DNA of 64,000 nt from Leifsonia aquatica (lineage in GTDB: Bacteria > Actinomycetota > Actinomycetes > Actinomycetales > Microbacteriaceae). Where the stretch lies: NCBI RefSeq assembly GCF_014190775.1, contig NZ_JACHVP010000004.1, positions 407,124 through 471,123 of the forward strand, written 5' to 3'. The notes below the pieces were generated by a model. That model had not been told where the DNA came from, did not search any database, and saw nothing but the letters and a program-made list of their open reading frames with translations. The translations under genes were made by a program, and so were the position numbers. Shown one piece after another: positions 11,414-20,110 of this stretch; the stretch's first letter is position 1; each line of letters begins with the position of its first letter.

Positions 11414-12610
11414 CTAGACCACCTCATCCTGCGCAGCTCCGTCCCTCCGCACCTGCCCGCCGTCGAAGTAGGCGCGGAGTTCCGGCCGCAGTTCCGGCAC
11501 CGCCAGCAGGCCCCCGTCGCCGCGGAGGGAGGCCGTCGCGACCACTCCCGCGGCGACCGCATTGCGGGCGGCGACCGGGGAGGTGACGGTCGCGCCTCCC
11601 TCGCGCACGAAGGTCACGAACTCGTCGATCAGCAGCCGGTCGGCACCGCCGTGGCCGCCCTCCGCCTCCGGGACGATGAACGTCTCGTCGCCCGGGGCCG
11701 CACCCTCGTGCCGTCGGTTCCACAGGCGCACTTCGGCGCCCGGCTCGTCCCCGAAATTCTCCAGCCGCCCCTCCGTCCCGATGACGGTGTAGTTGCGCCA
11801 GTAGTCGGGCGTGAAATGGCACTGCTGGTAGGAGGCGAGCGCGCCGCCCTCGAGGACGAGGTTGACCTGCGAGATGTCCTCGACATCGACCACCGGGTTG
11901 AGCCCTTCCGCCGCGGCCGGCGGCCAGTTGTCGAGGCTGAACCAGTCGTGCATGCGCTCGCCCGACCGATCCCGCCGGTCCTGGATGCCGCCGTAGACGC
12001 TCAGCGAACCGATCGCCTGCACCCGGCGCGAGTAGCCCCCGCCGAGCCAGTGGATGACGTCGATGTCGTGGGCGCCCTTCTGCAGCAGCAGTCCCACCGA
12101 CTTCGAGCGGTCTGCGTGCCAGTCCTTGAAGTAGTAGTCGCCGCCGTTGCCGACGAAGTGGCGGCACCAGACGGCCTTGACCTCCCCGATCCGTCCCTCG
12201 TCGATGAGCCGCCGCATCAGCGTGATCACCGGCATGTGCCGCATGTTGTGGCCGACGTAGAGCCGCGAGCCCGTGCGGTACGCCGCCTCCAGGATGCGGT
12301 CGCAGTCGTCGATCGAGATCGCGAGCGGCTTCTCGCAGAACACGGCGACGCCGGCCTCCAGGGCGGGGACCGCCACCTCCGTGTGACGGTCGTCCGGGGT
12401 GAGGACCATCACAGCGTCCACCCCGGCGTCGAGCAGTTCACTCAGGCTCGCGGTGACGAGCGCGTCGGGGAAGGCCTCCGCCGCCTCCGCCCGCGATCGT
12501 GCGCTGAGATCGCAGACCGCGACGACGCGCGATCCGCCTCCCGGCCGATGGGCCTCCCGAGCGAGATGACCCCGCAACCCGAAGCCGACGACACCGATTC
12601 TGACGTCCAC
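11414..12610 (-). CDS. Gfo/Idh/MocA family NAD(P)-dependent oxidoreductase
   Basis: 398 aa. The N-terminal Rossmann motif is GVVGFGLRG, the EKP motif (FCEKPLAI) is present, and the C-terminal alpha/beta domain carries the [12 protein letters not shown] segment with the expected catalytic Asp-x3-His pattern. GTG 12610 is chosen: aggag (12617-12621) is directly against the alternative GTG 12616 but spaced correctly from 12610. It lies at the end of a sugar-importer cluster and probably oxidises or epimerises the imported sugar or polyol; the substrate is unknown. Confidence 0.88.
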   Translation of the reverse strand: MDVRIGVVGFGLRGHLAREAHRPGGGSRVVAVCDLSARSRAEAAEAFPDALVTASLSELLDAGVDAVMVLTPDDRHTEVAVPALEAGVAVFCEKPLAISIDDCDRILEAAYRTGSRLYVGHNMRHMPVITLMRRLIDEGRIGEVKAVWCRHFVGNGGDYYFKDWHADRSKSVGLLLQKGAHDIDVIHWLGGGYSRRVQAIGSLSVYGGIQDRRDRSGERMHDWFSLDNWPPAAAEGLNPVVDVEDISQVNLVLEGGALASYQQCHFTPDYWRNYTVIGTEGRLENFGDEPGAEVRLWNRRHEGAAPGDETFIVPEAEGGHGGADRLLIDEFVTFVREGGATVTSPVAARNAVAAGVVATASLRGDGGLLAVPELRPELRAYFDGGQVRRDGAAQDEVV

Positions 12611-12677
12611 GAACACTCCTCACGTGACAAAGGGAAAGAAAGTACTGAAGGAAAAGAAGGGAGGGCGCGGCGCCGAC

Positions 12678-13709
12678 TCAGCCGGCCGTCGACGCGCGCA
12701 CGAACAGGTCCCACTCGAAGGTGTGCAGCTCGCCACCACCCGGTTCGGCGGCCGCACCGAGCGCGCGGTCCACGATGATCCGCGCCTGCCGCCGGTAGAA
12801 GTCCGCCGGCCCGACGGTGGAGAGCCCCGGCTCGACCAGCTCGGCGTCGGGGGTGTTCCCGACCCCGATCACGGCCACGTCCTCCGGGACCCGCAGGCCC
12901 AGCCGGTGCGCCGCGATCTCGACGGCGATCGCCGCGAAGTCCGTCGTCGCGTAGATCGCCGTGGGACGGTCGTCCCGCGAGAGCAGATCCACGGCCGCGC
13001 TGAAGGCGCTGGCCTGGGTGTCCTCGAAGAAGGCGACCCGGTCCTCGCGGATCGGGAGGCCGCGCCGCAGCAGGGCGTCGCGGTACACCGAGTAGCGCGA
13101 CTCCCCCGTCGACTCGTAGGACGGTCTCGTGGTGAGGCAGCCGATCTCGGTGTGCCGCTCCAGCAGGTGCGCGACCGCCAGCCGGCAACCCGGGATGGCG
13201 TCCGAGCGGATGACGTCGAAGCCGTCCGGCTCCAGCCGCTCGTCGAAGACCACGAGCCGCTGCCCGCTCTCGACCAGCGCCGCCAGCCTGCGCTGCGACT
13301 CCACCCGGTCGGCACCGAGACCGTCGATGTAGACCACATCCGCCCGTTGCGCCTCCGACGCTGCGAACCAGTCGCCGTCGGCCAGGATCATGGTCGTGAG
13401 CCGATGCTCGTTCGCCGCCTCGTTGACCGCCGCCGCGACCGCCAGCGACCAGGGGTCGCTCAGCATGTGCAGCGAGAGGTGGACCAGCCCGGTGCGGCCC
13501 GTGCGCACGGCACGCGCCGAGGTGTTCGGCCGATAGCCGAGCCGCTCGACCGCGTCGCGCACCCGCTCGACCGTCGCCTCGCTGACCCCGGGCCCTCCGC
13601 CGGAGCGACCGGAGAGCACGTACGACACCGTCGCCGTCGAGACCCCGGCCTCCTGGGCGACCGCCTTCATCGTGGGACGCCCGGGCTCCCGCTTCGCCTG
13701 CTCCGCCAT
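12678..13709 (-). CDS. LacI-family transcriptional regulator
   Basis: 343 aa. The N-terminal helix-turn-helix (MKAVAQEAGVSTATVSYVLSG, then the hinge helix around LGYRPNTSARA) is followed by a periplasmic-binding-protein-like effector domain. It lies between the permease genes and the oxidoreductase on the same strand. A likely target is the tandem palindrome pair at 16760-16785 ahead of the cluster, with the imported sugar or a derivative as inducer. Confidence 0.92.
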   Translation of the reverse strand: MAEQAKREPGRPTMKAVAQEAGVSTATVSYVLSGRSGGGPGVSEATVERVRDAVERLGYRPNTSARAVRTGRTGLVHLSLHMLSDPWSLAVAAAVNEAANEHRLTTMILADGDWFAASEAQRADVVYIDGLGADRVESQRRLAALVESGQRLVVFDERLEPDGFDVIRSDAIPGCRLAVAHLLERHTEIGCLTTRPSYESTGESRYSVYRDALLRRGLPIREDRVAFFEDTQASAFSAAVDLLSRDDRPTAIYATTDFAAIAVEIAAHRLGLRVPEDVAVIGVGNTPDAELVEPGLSTVGPADFYRRQARIIVDRALGAAAEPGGGELHTFEWDLFVRASTAG

Positions 13710-13718
13710 ACCGAGAAC

Positions 13719-14546
13719 TCATCCCTTCGATCCCGAGAAGGCTATCCCCTGGATGAACTGCTTCTGGAGGAAGAGGAAGGTGACCAGCATCGGCAGGGCG
13801 GCGAGCAGCGCACCCGCCATCAGCACGGGATAGTCGGTGCCGTGCAGGCCGACCAGCTGGGACAGCCCGACGGACAGCGGCATCCTGCTCGGATCGGTCG
13901 TCACCACGAGCGGCCAGAGCAGATCGTTCCACGACCACAGCACCGTGAAGACGGTCAGCGCGATGATGCCCGGCTTCGCGAGCGGGAGCATGATCCGCCA
14001 GAAGATCTGCCAGACGTTCGCGCCGTCGATGCGCGCCGCCTCCTCCAGCTCGGCCGGCATCGACAGGAAGAACTGCCGCATCAGGAAGGTGCCGAACGCG
14101 CTGAACAGGCCGGGGAGGATGAGGCCCTGCAACGAGTTGAGCCAGCCCAGGGACTGGATGATCTCGTACTGCGGCAGCAGGTACAGCTGCGACGGCACCA
14201 TCAGCACCGAGAGGAACAGCACGAACAGCGCGTTCCTGCCCCGGAACGGGATGCGCGCGAACCCGTACCCGGCCATCGTGCACAGCACGACCTGGCCGAG
14301 CGTCCTCCCGAGCGTGAGCACCACCGAGTTGACGAACATCAGCACGAACGGCATCGAGTCGAAGATCTTCGCGAAGTTGCCGAACTCCCACGGGCTCGGC
14401 AGCAGCTGCGGCGGCACCTGCACCGAGCCGGTGAAGGTCTTGAACGCGGTCAGCACCTGCCACACGAACGGAAAGACCATCACGACGGCGCCGAGCACGA
14501 GCAGCCCGTGCACCAGCCACGGCTGACGCCGCTTGACGTCATTCAT
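13719..14546 (-). CDS. sugar ABC transporter permease (MalG-like)
   Basis: 275 aa with six predicted membrane helices. The EAA loop reads EEAARIDGANVWQIFWRIMLPLAKPG, the contact site for the ATPase in CUT1-type carbohydrate importers. The start overlaps the partner permease by 8 bp. No ATPase gene is present in the cluster, so a shared MsiK-like ATPase elsewhere in the genome is expected, as is common in actinobacteria. Confidence 0.92.
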   Translation of the reverse strand: MNDVKRRQPWLVHGLLVLGAVVMVFPFVWQVLTAFKTFTGSVQVPPQLLPSPWEFGNFAKIFDSMPFVLMFVNSVVLTLGRTLGQVVLCTMAGYGFARIPFRGRNALFVLFLSVLMVPSQLYLLPQYEIIQSLGWLNSLQGLILPGLFSAFGTFLMRQFFLSMPAELEEAARIDGANVWQIFWRIMLPLAKPGIIALTVFTVLWSWNDLLWPLVVTTDPSRMPLSVGLSQLVGLHGTDYPVLMAGALLAALPMLVTFLFLQKQFIQGIAFSGSKG

Positions 14547-15447
14547 AGTGCACCCACTTCTTCTGGAGCCGGAACTGCACGATTGTCAGCCCCAGGATGA
14601 TGATCAGCAGCAGGAACGCGATCGCCGCCGCGTAGCCACGGTCGTTGTCGATGAACCCGGCCTGGTAGAAGAGGTAGACGATCGTGCGGGTGTCCGGCAG
14701 GGCCGGGTTCGTGCGCCCGATCATCAGGTACACGAGGTCGAAGACCTGCAGCGACCCGATCACGTTGATAACGCTCACGAAGAAGATGCTCGGGCTGAGC
14801 ATCGGCACCGTGATCGAGAAGAACTTCCGGATCGGTCCGGCGCCGTCGAGCGACGCCGCCTCCATCAGCGTGTCCGGGATGCCCTGCAGACCGGCGAGGA
14901 AGATCACGATGTTCGTGCCCAGCCCCGCCCAGATGCCCACCAGCGCCACCGCGTACAGGGCGGTCGCGGGGTTGGTCAGCCAGCTGCCGCCCTGGATGCC
15001 GACCACGTGCAGCGCCTGGTTGAGGATGCCGTAGTCGCCGTTGTAGAGCATCTTCCATACCAGGGCGATCGCCGCCGGCATCGTGACCACCGGCAGGAAG
15101 TACAGCATCCGGTAGACGCTCCTCCCCTTCAGCCCCGCCGTGTTGAGCAGGGCGGCGATGGCCACGGCCAGCGGGATGCCGACCAGCGCGATCAGCATGT
15201 AGATCGCGGTGTTGATCAGGGCCCGGCCGAGTGCCGGGTCCTCCGCGAGTCGTGCGTAGTTCTCCAGGCCGGCGAACGCCGACCCGCCGAACGGCCCCGA
15301 CTGGGTGAACGAGAGGATGAACGTGCGGACCGTCGGCCAGAGGTAGAAGACCAGGAGCCCGAGCGCGGTCGGCCCGATGAAGAGCAGCGCCCACCACGGC
15401 GAGGCGAAGGGTCCGCGCCGGCGACGGAGAGCGGTCGTCGCGGTCAC
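14539..15447 (-). CDS. sugar ABC transporter permease (MalF-like)
   Basis: 302 aa, six helices, with an EAA motif at MEAASLDGAGPIRKFFSITVPMLSPS. It starts 3 bp after the binding-protein stop and overlaps the next permease. It forms the membrane channel with the MalG-like protein. CUT1 family; the N terminus is basic and cytoplasmic (LRRRRGPFASP). Confidence 0.92.
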   Translation of the reverse strand: MTATTALRRRRGPFASPWWALLFIGPTALGLLVFYLWPTVRTFILSFTQSGPFGGSAFAGLENYARLAEDPALGRALINTAIYMLIALVGIPLAVAIAALLNTAGLKGRSVYRMLYFLPVVTMPAAIALVWKMLYNGDYGILNQALHVVGIQGGSWLTNPATALYAVALVGIWAGLGTNIVIFLAGLQGIPDTLMEAASLDGAGPIRKFFSITVPMLSPSIFFVSVINVIGSLQVFDLVYLMIGRTNPALPDTRTIVYLFYQAGFIDNDRGYAAAIAFLLLIIILGLTIVQFRLQKKWVHYE

Positions 15448-15450
15448 CGG

Positions 15451-16710
15451 CTACTTCTTTTCCTTGTCGAGCGAGGCCTGCATCTTCTCGGCCAGCGTCG
15501 CGAGCCCTTCCTCGGGCGTGATGCTCAGCGCCCACACCTGCGACAGCGTCTGGTCCTGGACGGTCACCCACGCCGCGGTGTTGATGGAGGCGGGGTACGG
15601 CACGGCCGTGTCGAGCGCGTCCGTGAAGACGCTGAGGTCGAACGACGGGTACGAGTCGATCCAGTCCTGCTGGGTCCCCTCGTAGGCGGGGATGACGGCG
15701 CCGCTGCTCGCCTGGATCCCGGCGGCCTCCTTGCCGGACGCGAAGGCGGCGAACTTCTTCGCGGCGTCCAGGTGCGGCGACTTCGCGTTCGCGACGTTCG
15801 CCAGGCCGTGCACCACCGACTGGTCGCCCGTCGGGCCGGTCGGGAGCGGTGCGACGCCCACGTGGTCCTTGATCGAGGCGTCCTGCCCGAACTTGTTGGC
15901 GCTCCACGAGCCGGACCAGTACATCGCGACCTTGCCCGAGAGGAAGGCGTCCTCCGGCGGGGTGTCGGTCATCTGCTGCTGGGTGGGCGAGACGCCGTCC
16001 GTGATCTGGTCGACCCAGAATCGGATGCCCTCGAGGGCCTCGGGCTCGCCGTAGCCGGTCTTCGTCCCGTCGTCGTCGATCACATATCCACCGGCCTGCG
16101 CGATGGTGTTGTAGTAGTTCTGCTGGTCGTTGAGCGCTGCGGCCGAACCCCAGACACCGGCCTCGGGGTTCGTGAGCGCCTTCGCGGTGGCCAGGTAGTC
16201 GTCCCAGGTCCAGCCCGCCTTCGGGTACGCGACGCCGGCCGCGTCGAAGAGGGCCTTGTCGTACCAGACCCCGATCGTGTCGAAGTCCTTGGGGACGCCG
16301 TAGAGCTTTCCCCCGTAGGTGTAGATGTCGGTCAGCCCCTCCGAGTACTTCGACGTGTCGACGCCGTCGAGCGGAGCGAGCACGCCGTTCGACGCGTAGA
16401 GCTTGCTGTTGGGACCGTTCATCCAGAACACGTCCGGGGCGCTGCCGCCGGTGACGGCCGTCTGCAGCTTCGTCCAGTACTGCGAGAACGGCGTGACCTG
16501 GATCTTCACCGAGACCCCGGGGTTCTCCTTCTCGAACGCGTCCGCGATCTTCTGCATCGCGGGCTTCTGCACCTGATCCCAGATGCCGTACTGGAGGGTG
16601 ACGTCGCCGCCTCCTCCTCCCTCCGACGAGCAGGCCGCCAGGCCCGTCACGGCGAGGGCGGCCGCCGCCAGCAGGGCGGCGAGGCGTGAGCGGTTGTGGT
16701 GTCGAGGCAT
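15451..16710 (-). CDS. sugar ABC transporter substrate-binding lipoprotein
   Basis: 419 aa. The signal peptide ends with lipobox LAAC, and a Gly/Ser linker precedes the family-1 solute-binding fold. Aromatic-rich motifs (WTKLQTAVTGGSAPDVFWMNGPN, MYWSGSW) fit carbohydrate binding. First gene of the cluster; ribosome site aaggagaag. It captures the sugar outside the membrane and delivers it to the two permeases. Ligand not identifiable by eye. Confidence 0.92.
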   Translation of the reverse strand: MPRHHNRSRLAALLAAAALAVTGLAACSSEGGGGGDVTLQYGIWDQVQKPAMQKIADAFEKENPGVSVKIQVTPFSQYWTKLQTAVTGGSAPDVFWMNGPNSKLYASNGVLAPLDGVDTSKYSEGLTDIYTYGGKLYGVPKDFDTIGVWYDKALFDAAGVAYPKAGWTWDDYLATAKALTNPEAGVWGSAAALNDQQNYYNTIAQAGGYVIDDDGTKTGYGEPEALEGIRFWVDQITDGVSPTQQQMTDTPPEDAFLSGKVAMYWSGSWSANKFGQDASIKDHVGVAPLPTGPTGDQSVVHGLANVANAKSPHLDAAKKFAAFASGKEAAGIQASSGAVIPAYEGTQQDWIDSYPSFDLSVFTDALDTAVPYPASINTAAWVTVQDQTLSQVWALSITPEEGLATLAEKMQASLDKEKK

Positions 16711-16759
16711 CCGTCTTCTCCTTTGAACAGCGGGTCCCGCCTCGGGCGTTACAGTGTTG

Positions 16760-16785
16760 TTAACCGATTAACCCGAATCGATTAA
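16760..16785 (-). promoter_or_regulatory. tandem LacI-type operator sites
   Basis: Two near-palindromes with a central CG, ttaaccgattaa (16760-16771) and cgaatcgattaa (16774-16785), are spaced 14 bp centre to centre. Both are one or two changes from TTAATCGATTAA, typical of LacI-family operators. They lie about 50 bp upstream of the binding-protein gene, where repressor binding would cover the promoter. Likely bound by the LacI regulator at 12678-13709. Confidence 0.65.
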
Positions 16786-16870
16786 CAAGACCATATTGCT
16801 CGGGCTTAAACGCGTCAAGCATTCGATCACTCCGGGTGCGCGACCGCGCTGCCGGGGATAGAGTCCCCTC

Positions 16871-17611
16871 ATGAAGCGCGCACTGATCGTGATCGACGTG
16901 CAGAACGAATACGTCGACGGCAACCTCCCCATCTGCCACCCGGATCTGATGACCTCCATCCCGAACATCGAGGTCGCCATGGATGCGGCCGCCGACCACG
17001 GCGCCGCCCTCGTGATCGTGCAGCACATCGAGGACGAGGGCGCACCGGTCTTCGCCCGTGGCTCGCACGGCGCGGCCCTGCACGAGTCCGTCGCCGACCG
17101 CACGCCGGACCACCTCGTCACCAAGACCGACGTGTCCGCCTTCCGCGGCACCGACCTCGAGGAGTGGCTGCGCGCCGGCGGCTACGACACGGTCACGATC
17201 GCGGGATTCATGACGCAGCACTGCTGCGCCGGCACCGCCCGGGATGCGCACGCGCTCGGCTTCACCGTGGAGTTCCTCTCCGACGCCACCGGCACCCTCG
17301 ACCTCGTCAACGCGGCGGGCTCCATCTCGGCGGACGCCCTGCACGTCAGCGTGCTGGTCACCATGGACTCCGAGTTCGCCGCAGTCGCCACCACCGAGGA
17401 GTGGACGCTCGCGGTCGAGGCCGGCGACAGCCTCCCTGTCTCGAACCTCTGGGACAGCACCGGCCACGCGCGGGTGCCGGGCAAGCACTCCGAGCTGCAC
17501 AAGCTCATGCGCGAGGTGCGCGCCGGAATCGACCGCGACATCGCCGCGGAGGAGTCGCACGAGCTCCGCAACACGCTGTACGTGGGCCAGGGCGGGTCGG
17601 CATCGCTCTGA
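16871..17611 (+). CDS. isochorismatase-family cysteine hydrolase
   Basis: 246 aa. Catalytic Asp9 (VIVIDVQNEY), Lys85 (VTKTDVSAF) and Cys118 (FMTQHCCAGTARDA) occur in the order of the family. Such enzymes hydrolyse amides or ureas such as nicotinamide, N-carbamoyl compounds or isochorismate; the exact substrate cannot be told. The last 60 residues extend beyond the core fold. Divergent from the sugar cluster and facing a repeat element at its 3' end. Confidence 0.88.
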   Translation: MKRALIVIDVQNEYVDGNLPICHPDLMTSIPNIEVAMDAAADHGAALVIVQHIEDEGAPVFARGSHGAALHESVADRTPDHLVTKTDVSAFRGTDLEEWLRAGGYDTVTIAGFMTQHCCAGTARDAHALGFTVEFLSDATGTLDLVNAAGSISADALHVSVLVTMDSEFAAVATTEEWTLAVEAGDSLPVSNLWDSTGHARVPGKHSELHKLMREVRAGIDRDIAAEESHELRNTLYVGQGGSASL

Positions 17612-17617
17612 CCCTCC

Positions 17618-17680
17618 CGACATTCGTGCCGAATGTCGTGAAAGCGCCGCCTAAAGTCGACATTCGGTCCAAATGTGCGG
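17618..17680. repeat. double-palindrome intergenic element, copy A
   Basis: Contains cgacattcg-tgc-cgaatgtcg (17618-17638) and acattcggtccaaatgt (17660-17676), centres exactly 40 bp apart, joined by a tgaaag..gcc..aaag linker. A second copy with the same layout lies at 19655-19715. Here it fills the gap between two converging genes and may also end transcription. Confidence 0.75.
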
Positions 17681-17686
17681 AGGGTG

Positions 17687-18121
17687 TCAGCCCGAGAACG
17701 ACATGACGGCGTTGACGAGCAGGCTCCCGAGCACGGAGATCAGGCCTGAGCCGCTCACTCCGAGCGCGATCGCCGCCGGGATCGTCCCGCGCCGCCCGAC
17801 CAGCGCGACGACCGCGATCGCGATGACCACCAGGTCGAGCACGACGCCGAACGTGACGGAGACTCCGGAGAACAGCGCGAAGGACGCGCTGGAGTAGTGG
17901 GTCTGCAGCAGGAACTGTCGCTGCAGCACCTGCGCAAGGAGGCCGGCGAGCAGGCCGAACGCCGCGATGCCGAGCGCGACCGAGCCGAGGACGGGGGAGC
18001 GGCGCTGGGGAGGGGCCGACGGCGGCGGCGCGTACGTCACCTGCGGCTGCGGCGACTGCGGCGACTGCTGCTGCTGCGGCGGCGTCGGGAACATCGGCTG
18101 GAACGGCGACTGCTCGGACAT
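17687..18121 (-). CDS. small membrane protein with Pro/Gln-rich N terminus
   Basis: 144 aa. Residues 1-42 are Pro/Gln/Ser rich and probably cytoplasmic and disordered; three hydrophobic helices follow (about 45-67, 80-106, 113-140). This layout (disordered proline-rich head plus DUF4190-like helices) is common among actinobacterial membrane proteins of unknown role. No catalytic motif is seen. It converges on the isochorismatase gene. Confidence 0.75.
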   Translation of the reverse strand: MSEQSPFQPMFPTPPQQQQSPQSPQPQVTYAPPPSAPPQRRSPVLGSVALGIAAFGLLAGLLAQVLQRQFLLQTHYSSASFALFSGVSVTFGVVLDLVVIAIAVVALVGRRGTIPAAIALGVSGSGLISVLGSLLVNAVMSFSG

Positions 18122-18189
18122 GATCTGGATCCCCCCGGTCGAGACTCTGCGTGGTCAGGCCTCGACTCTATCCCCGCCTCCGGAGGGCC

Positions 18190-18666
18190 CTACGCCTCGT
18201 CGAGCTGCCCGACCTCGTAGGAGCCGCCCGGCATCTTGATCATCACGTTCATGCGGTTGAACGCGTTGATGAGGGCGATCTGCGCGACGAGTGCCGCGAG
18301 CTGCTCGGTGTCGAAGTGGGAGGCGGCCGCCTCCCACACCGCGTCGTCCACACCGTTGCCGTCGGCCAGGCGCGTGCCCTGCTCGGTGAGCTCCAGGGCG
18401 GCGCGCTCGGCGTCGGTGAACACGGTCGTCTCGCGCCACGCGGCGATCAGACTGAGCCGCAGCGGGGTCTCCCCCGCCTGGACGGCCTCCTTGACGTGCA
18501 TGTCGAGGCAGGCGCCGCAGCCGTTGATCTGGCTGGCGCGGATGTCGACCAGGCCCTCGATCGTCGGCGGCAGCGTCGACTGGCGCACCACACGGTTGGC
18601 CGAGACGATGTATTTGACGAACTTCGGCGTGATCGTTGCGGCGTACATGTCGAATCTGGGTCCCAT
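18190..18666 (-). CDS. carboxymuconolactone decarboxylase / AhpD-like protein
   Basis: 158 aa from ATG 18666, preceded by aaggagat; a longer frame to 18693 lacks such a site. The AhpD-type redox motif is C50-G-A-C53 with His57 (NGCGACLDMHVKEA). Such proteins act as peroxidase reductants or decarboxylases and are the standard partner genes of ECF41 sigma factors. A promoter TGTTACA-N16-CGTC lies 33 bp upstream, inside the 3' end of the sigma gene, and matches the sigma gene's own promoter. Confidence 0.9.
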   Translation of the reverse strand: MGPRFDMYAATITPKFVKYIVSANRVVRQSTLPPTIEGLVDIRASQINGCGACLDMHVKEAVQAGETPLRLSLIAAWRETTVFTDAERAALELTEQGTRLADGNGVDDAVWEAAASHFDTEQLAALVAQIALINAFNRMNVMIKMPGGSYEVGQLDEA

Positions 18667-18689
18667 GGTGATCTCCTTTTCAATCGGAC

Positions 18690-19583
18690 TCACCAGGTAG
18701 ACGGATCCGCGGGCTCAGATGTAACAGCCGGGGGCGCAACCGCTATCGTTGCCTGCCGCTCGGGCCGGAGGAGCGAGTCGACCTGCACGATCCGGTCGTC
18801 GACGACGACGCACGCCATGACGGCCAGGGGCGTGCCGTCCTCCCGCCACGCCATCACGCCCGGCATGCCGTCGACGTCGACGCGGCGGGCGACGGTCTTG
18901 GTCCGCCGGCCGAGCGCCGCGTGCCGGGCGAGCTCATCCGCTCCGAGCCGCACCGTCACCCCGCGCGGCGTGTGCACTCGCCACACCACGTCCGGGTCGA
19001 GCACGCGCAGCAGGGCGTCGAAGTCACCCTCGCGCGCCGCCGCGAGGAACGCATCCACGACCTCCCGTTGCCGGCGGCGATCGCTGGGGGGCTCCGCACC
19101 CCGCACTTTGCGTCGTGCACGACTGCCGAGCATCCTCGCCGCGTCGGGCGACTTGCCCAGGATGCGGGCGATCTCGTCGAACGGCACCGCGAAGGTGTCG
19201 TGGAGGATGAACGCCAGCCGCTCGTCCGGGGTCAGGGACTCCAACACCATCAGCAGGGCGACACCGATCGTGTCGCTGAGCTCGGCGCGGTCTTCGGGAT
19301 CGTCGACATCGTCGGAGACCAGCCACTCGCGGCCCGGCTCCTCCCACGGGGTCTCGCCCTTGGCGCGACGGGAGCGCAGCATGTCGAGGCAGACCCGGCC
19401 GACGACCGTGCTCAACCAGCCGGAGAGGTTGTCGATGGAGTCCGGGTCCTGCCGGGAGAGGCGGAGCCACGCCTCCTGCACCGCATCCTCGGCGTCCGTG
19501 CGCGACCCCAGCACGCGTGCGGCCAGCCCGGTCAGGCGGCCGCGCTGCGCTTCGAAGGCCTCGCTCGTCGCGCTCTCGTCCAT
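18690..19583 (-). CDS. ECF sigma factor, ECF41-like with SnoaL-like C-terminal domain
   Basis: 297 aa from ATG 19583. Region 2 (residues about 10-75, with DAEDAVQEAWLRL and LSGWLSTVVGRVCLDMLR) and region 4 (TPDERLAFILHDTFAVPFDEIARILGKSPDAARML) are followed by a 100-residue NTF2/SnoaL-like domain (DPDVVWRVH to VQVDSLLRPER). In ECF41 factors this tail replaces an anti-sigma factor and tunes activity. The partner AhpD-like gene follows, and both have TGTTAC-type promoters, so it is probably self-regulated. The inducing signal is unknown. Confidence 0.9.
   Translation of the reverse strand: MDESATSEAFEAQRGRLTGLAARVLGSRTDAEDAVQEAWLRLSRQDPDSIDNLSGWLSTVVGRVCLDMLRSRRAKGETPWEEPGREWLVSDDVDDPEDRAELSDTIGVALLMVLESLTPDERLAFILHDTFAVPFDEIARILGKSPDAARMLGSRARRKVRGAEPPSDRRRQREVVDAFLAAAREGDFDALLRVLDPDVVWRVHTPRGVTVRLGADELARHAALGRRTKTVARRVDVDGMPGVMAWREDGTPLAVMACVVVDDRIVQVDSLLRPERQATIAVAPPAVTSEPADPSTW
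18700..18726 (-). promoter_or_regulatory. ECF-type promoter of the AhpD-like gene
   Basis: Read on the minus strand: TGTTACA (18726-18720), 16 nt, CGTC (18703-18700). ECF41 promoters are known to have a TGTCACA-like -35 and a CGTC -10 with this spacing. The same pattern precedes the sigma gene. Confidence 0.75.
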
Positions 19584-19618
19584 CGTGTGCCCCTCTCGTC
19601 CGCACTCTACGAGAGGGG

Positions 19619-19645
19619 GACGATCCGGCGCACGAAAACGTAACA
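19619..19645 (-). promoter_or_regulatory. ECF-type autoregulatory promoter of the sigma gene
   Basis: Minus strand: TGTTACG (19645-19639), 16 nt, CGTC (19622-19619), 35 bp upstream of the sigma start. Six of seven -35 bases and all -10 bases match the promoter of the partner gene at 18700-18726. Confidence 0.75.
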
Positions 19646-19654
19646 GCGCCTGCG

Positions 19655-19715
19655 AGATTTGGACCAAATGTCGTGAAAGTGCGCGCCAAAGCCGACATTT
19701 GGCACAAATGTCGGC
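19655..19715. repeat. double-palindrome intergenic element, copy B
   Basis: agatttggaccaaatgt (19655-19671) and cgacatttg-gca-caaatgtcg (19693-19713), centres 40 bp apart as in copy A at 17618. The linker (tgaaagtgcgcgccaaagc) aligns directly with copy A, while the two palindromes align best in swapped order. It lies between the ECF gene and the SDP-type operon. Confidence 0.75.
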
Positions 19716-19771
19716 GGGGTCGCCGCCCCACGGAGCGCGCCATCGCGGAAGCAGCTCCCGCGAGTCGGATT

Positions 19772-20110
19772 TCAGGCTTCGATCTTCTTCGCGGCCAGGC
19801 TTGCCGCGTATGCAGCTGCGCCTGTCCCACAAAAGGTCAGCGCAACGCCTGCAGCAAGCAGGATCATCGACGATGCCTCCGAATCCACACTGAGCGCAAT
19901 GATCTCGAGAGGGAGCACCAGCAGCACCGTGATACGCGATGGCCACACGGCAGCTTCGTGCCCTCGCTTCCAGGACGCGGCGTTCTTTCGAACTTCGTGA
20001 GTTCTGATGCCCACCACCGAATTCCGCCGCAGCTTCCCTCTGGCAGCGAGCTCGACGACCACATCGGCAGCGATGACTACGACAATGATCACGGGCGCCA
20101 TCAATATCAT
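19772..20110 (-). CDS. sdpI: short SdpI-family membrane protein, putative immunity protein
   Basis: 112 aa from ATG 20110, preceded by gggagaac and overlapping the sdpB stop (ATGA). Helices lie at about 3-22, 58-76 and 83-104. Between the first two is the SdpI-family signature: RRNSVVGIRT, then SWKRGHEAA (residues 28-54). Bacillus SdpI is about twice as long and protects against SDP; here only the signature domain remains. Last gene of the toxin operon, so immunity is the natural inference, though not shown. Base composition is lower in GC than the flanks. Confidence 0.75.
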   Translation of the reverse strand: MILMAPVIIVVVIAADVVVELAARGKLRRNSVVGIRTHEVRKNAASWKRGHEAAVWPSRITVLLVLPLEIIALSVDSEASSMILLAAGVALTFCGTGAAAYAASLAAKKIEA

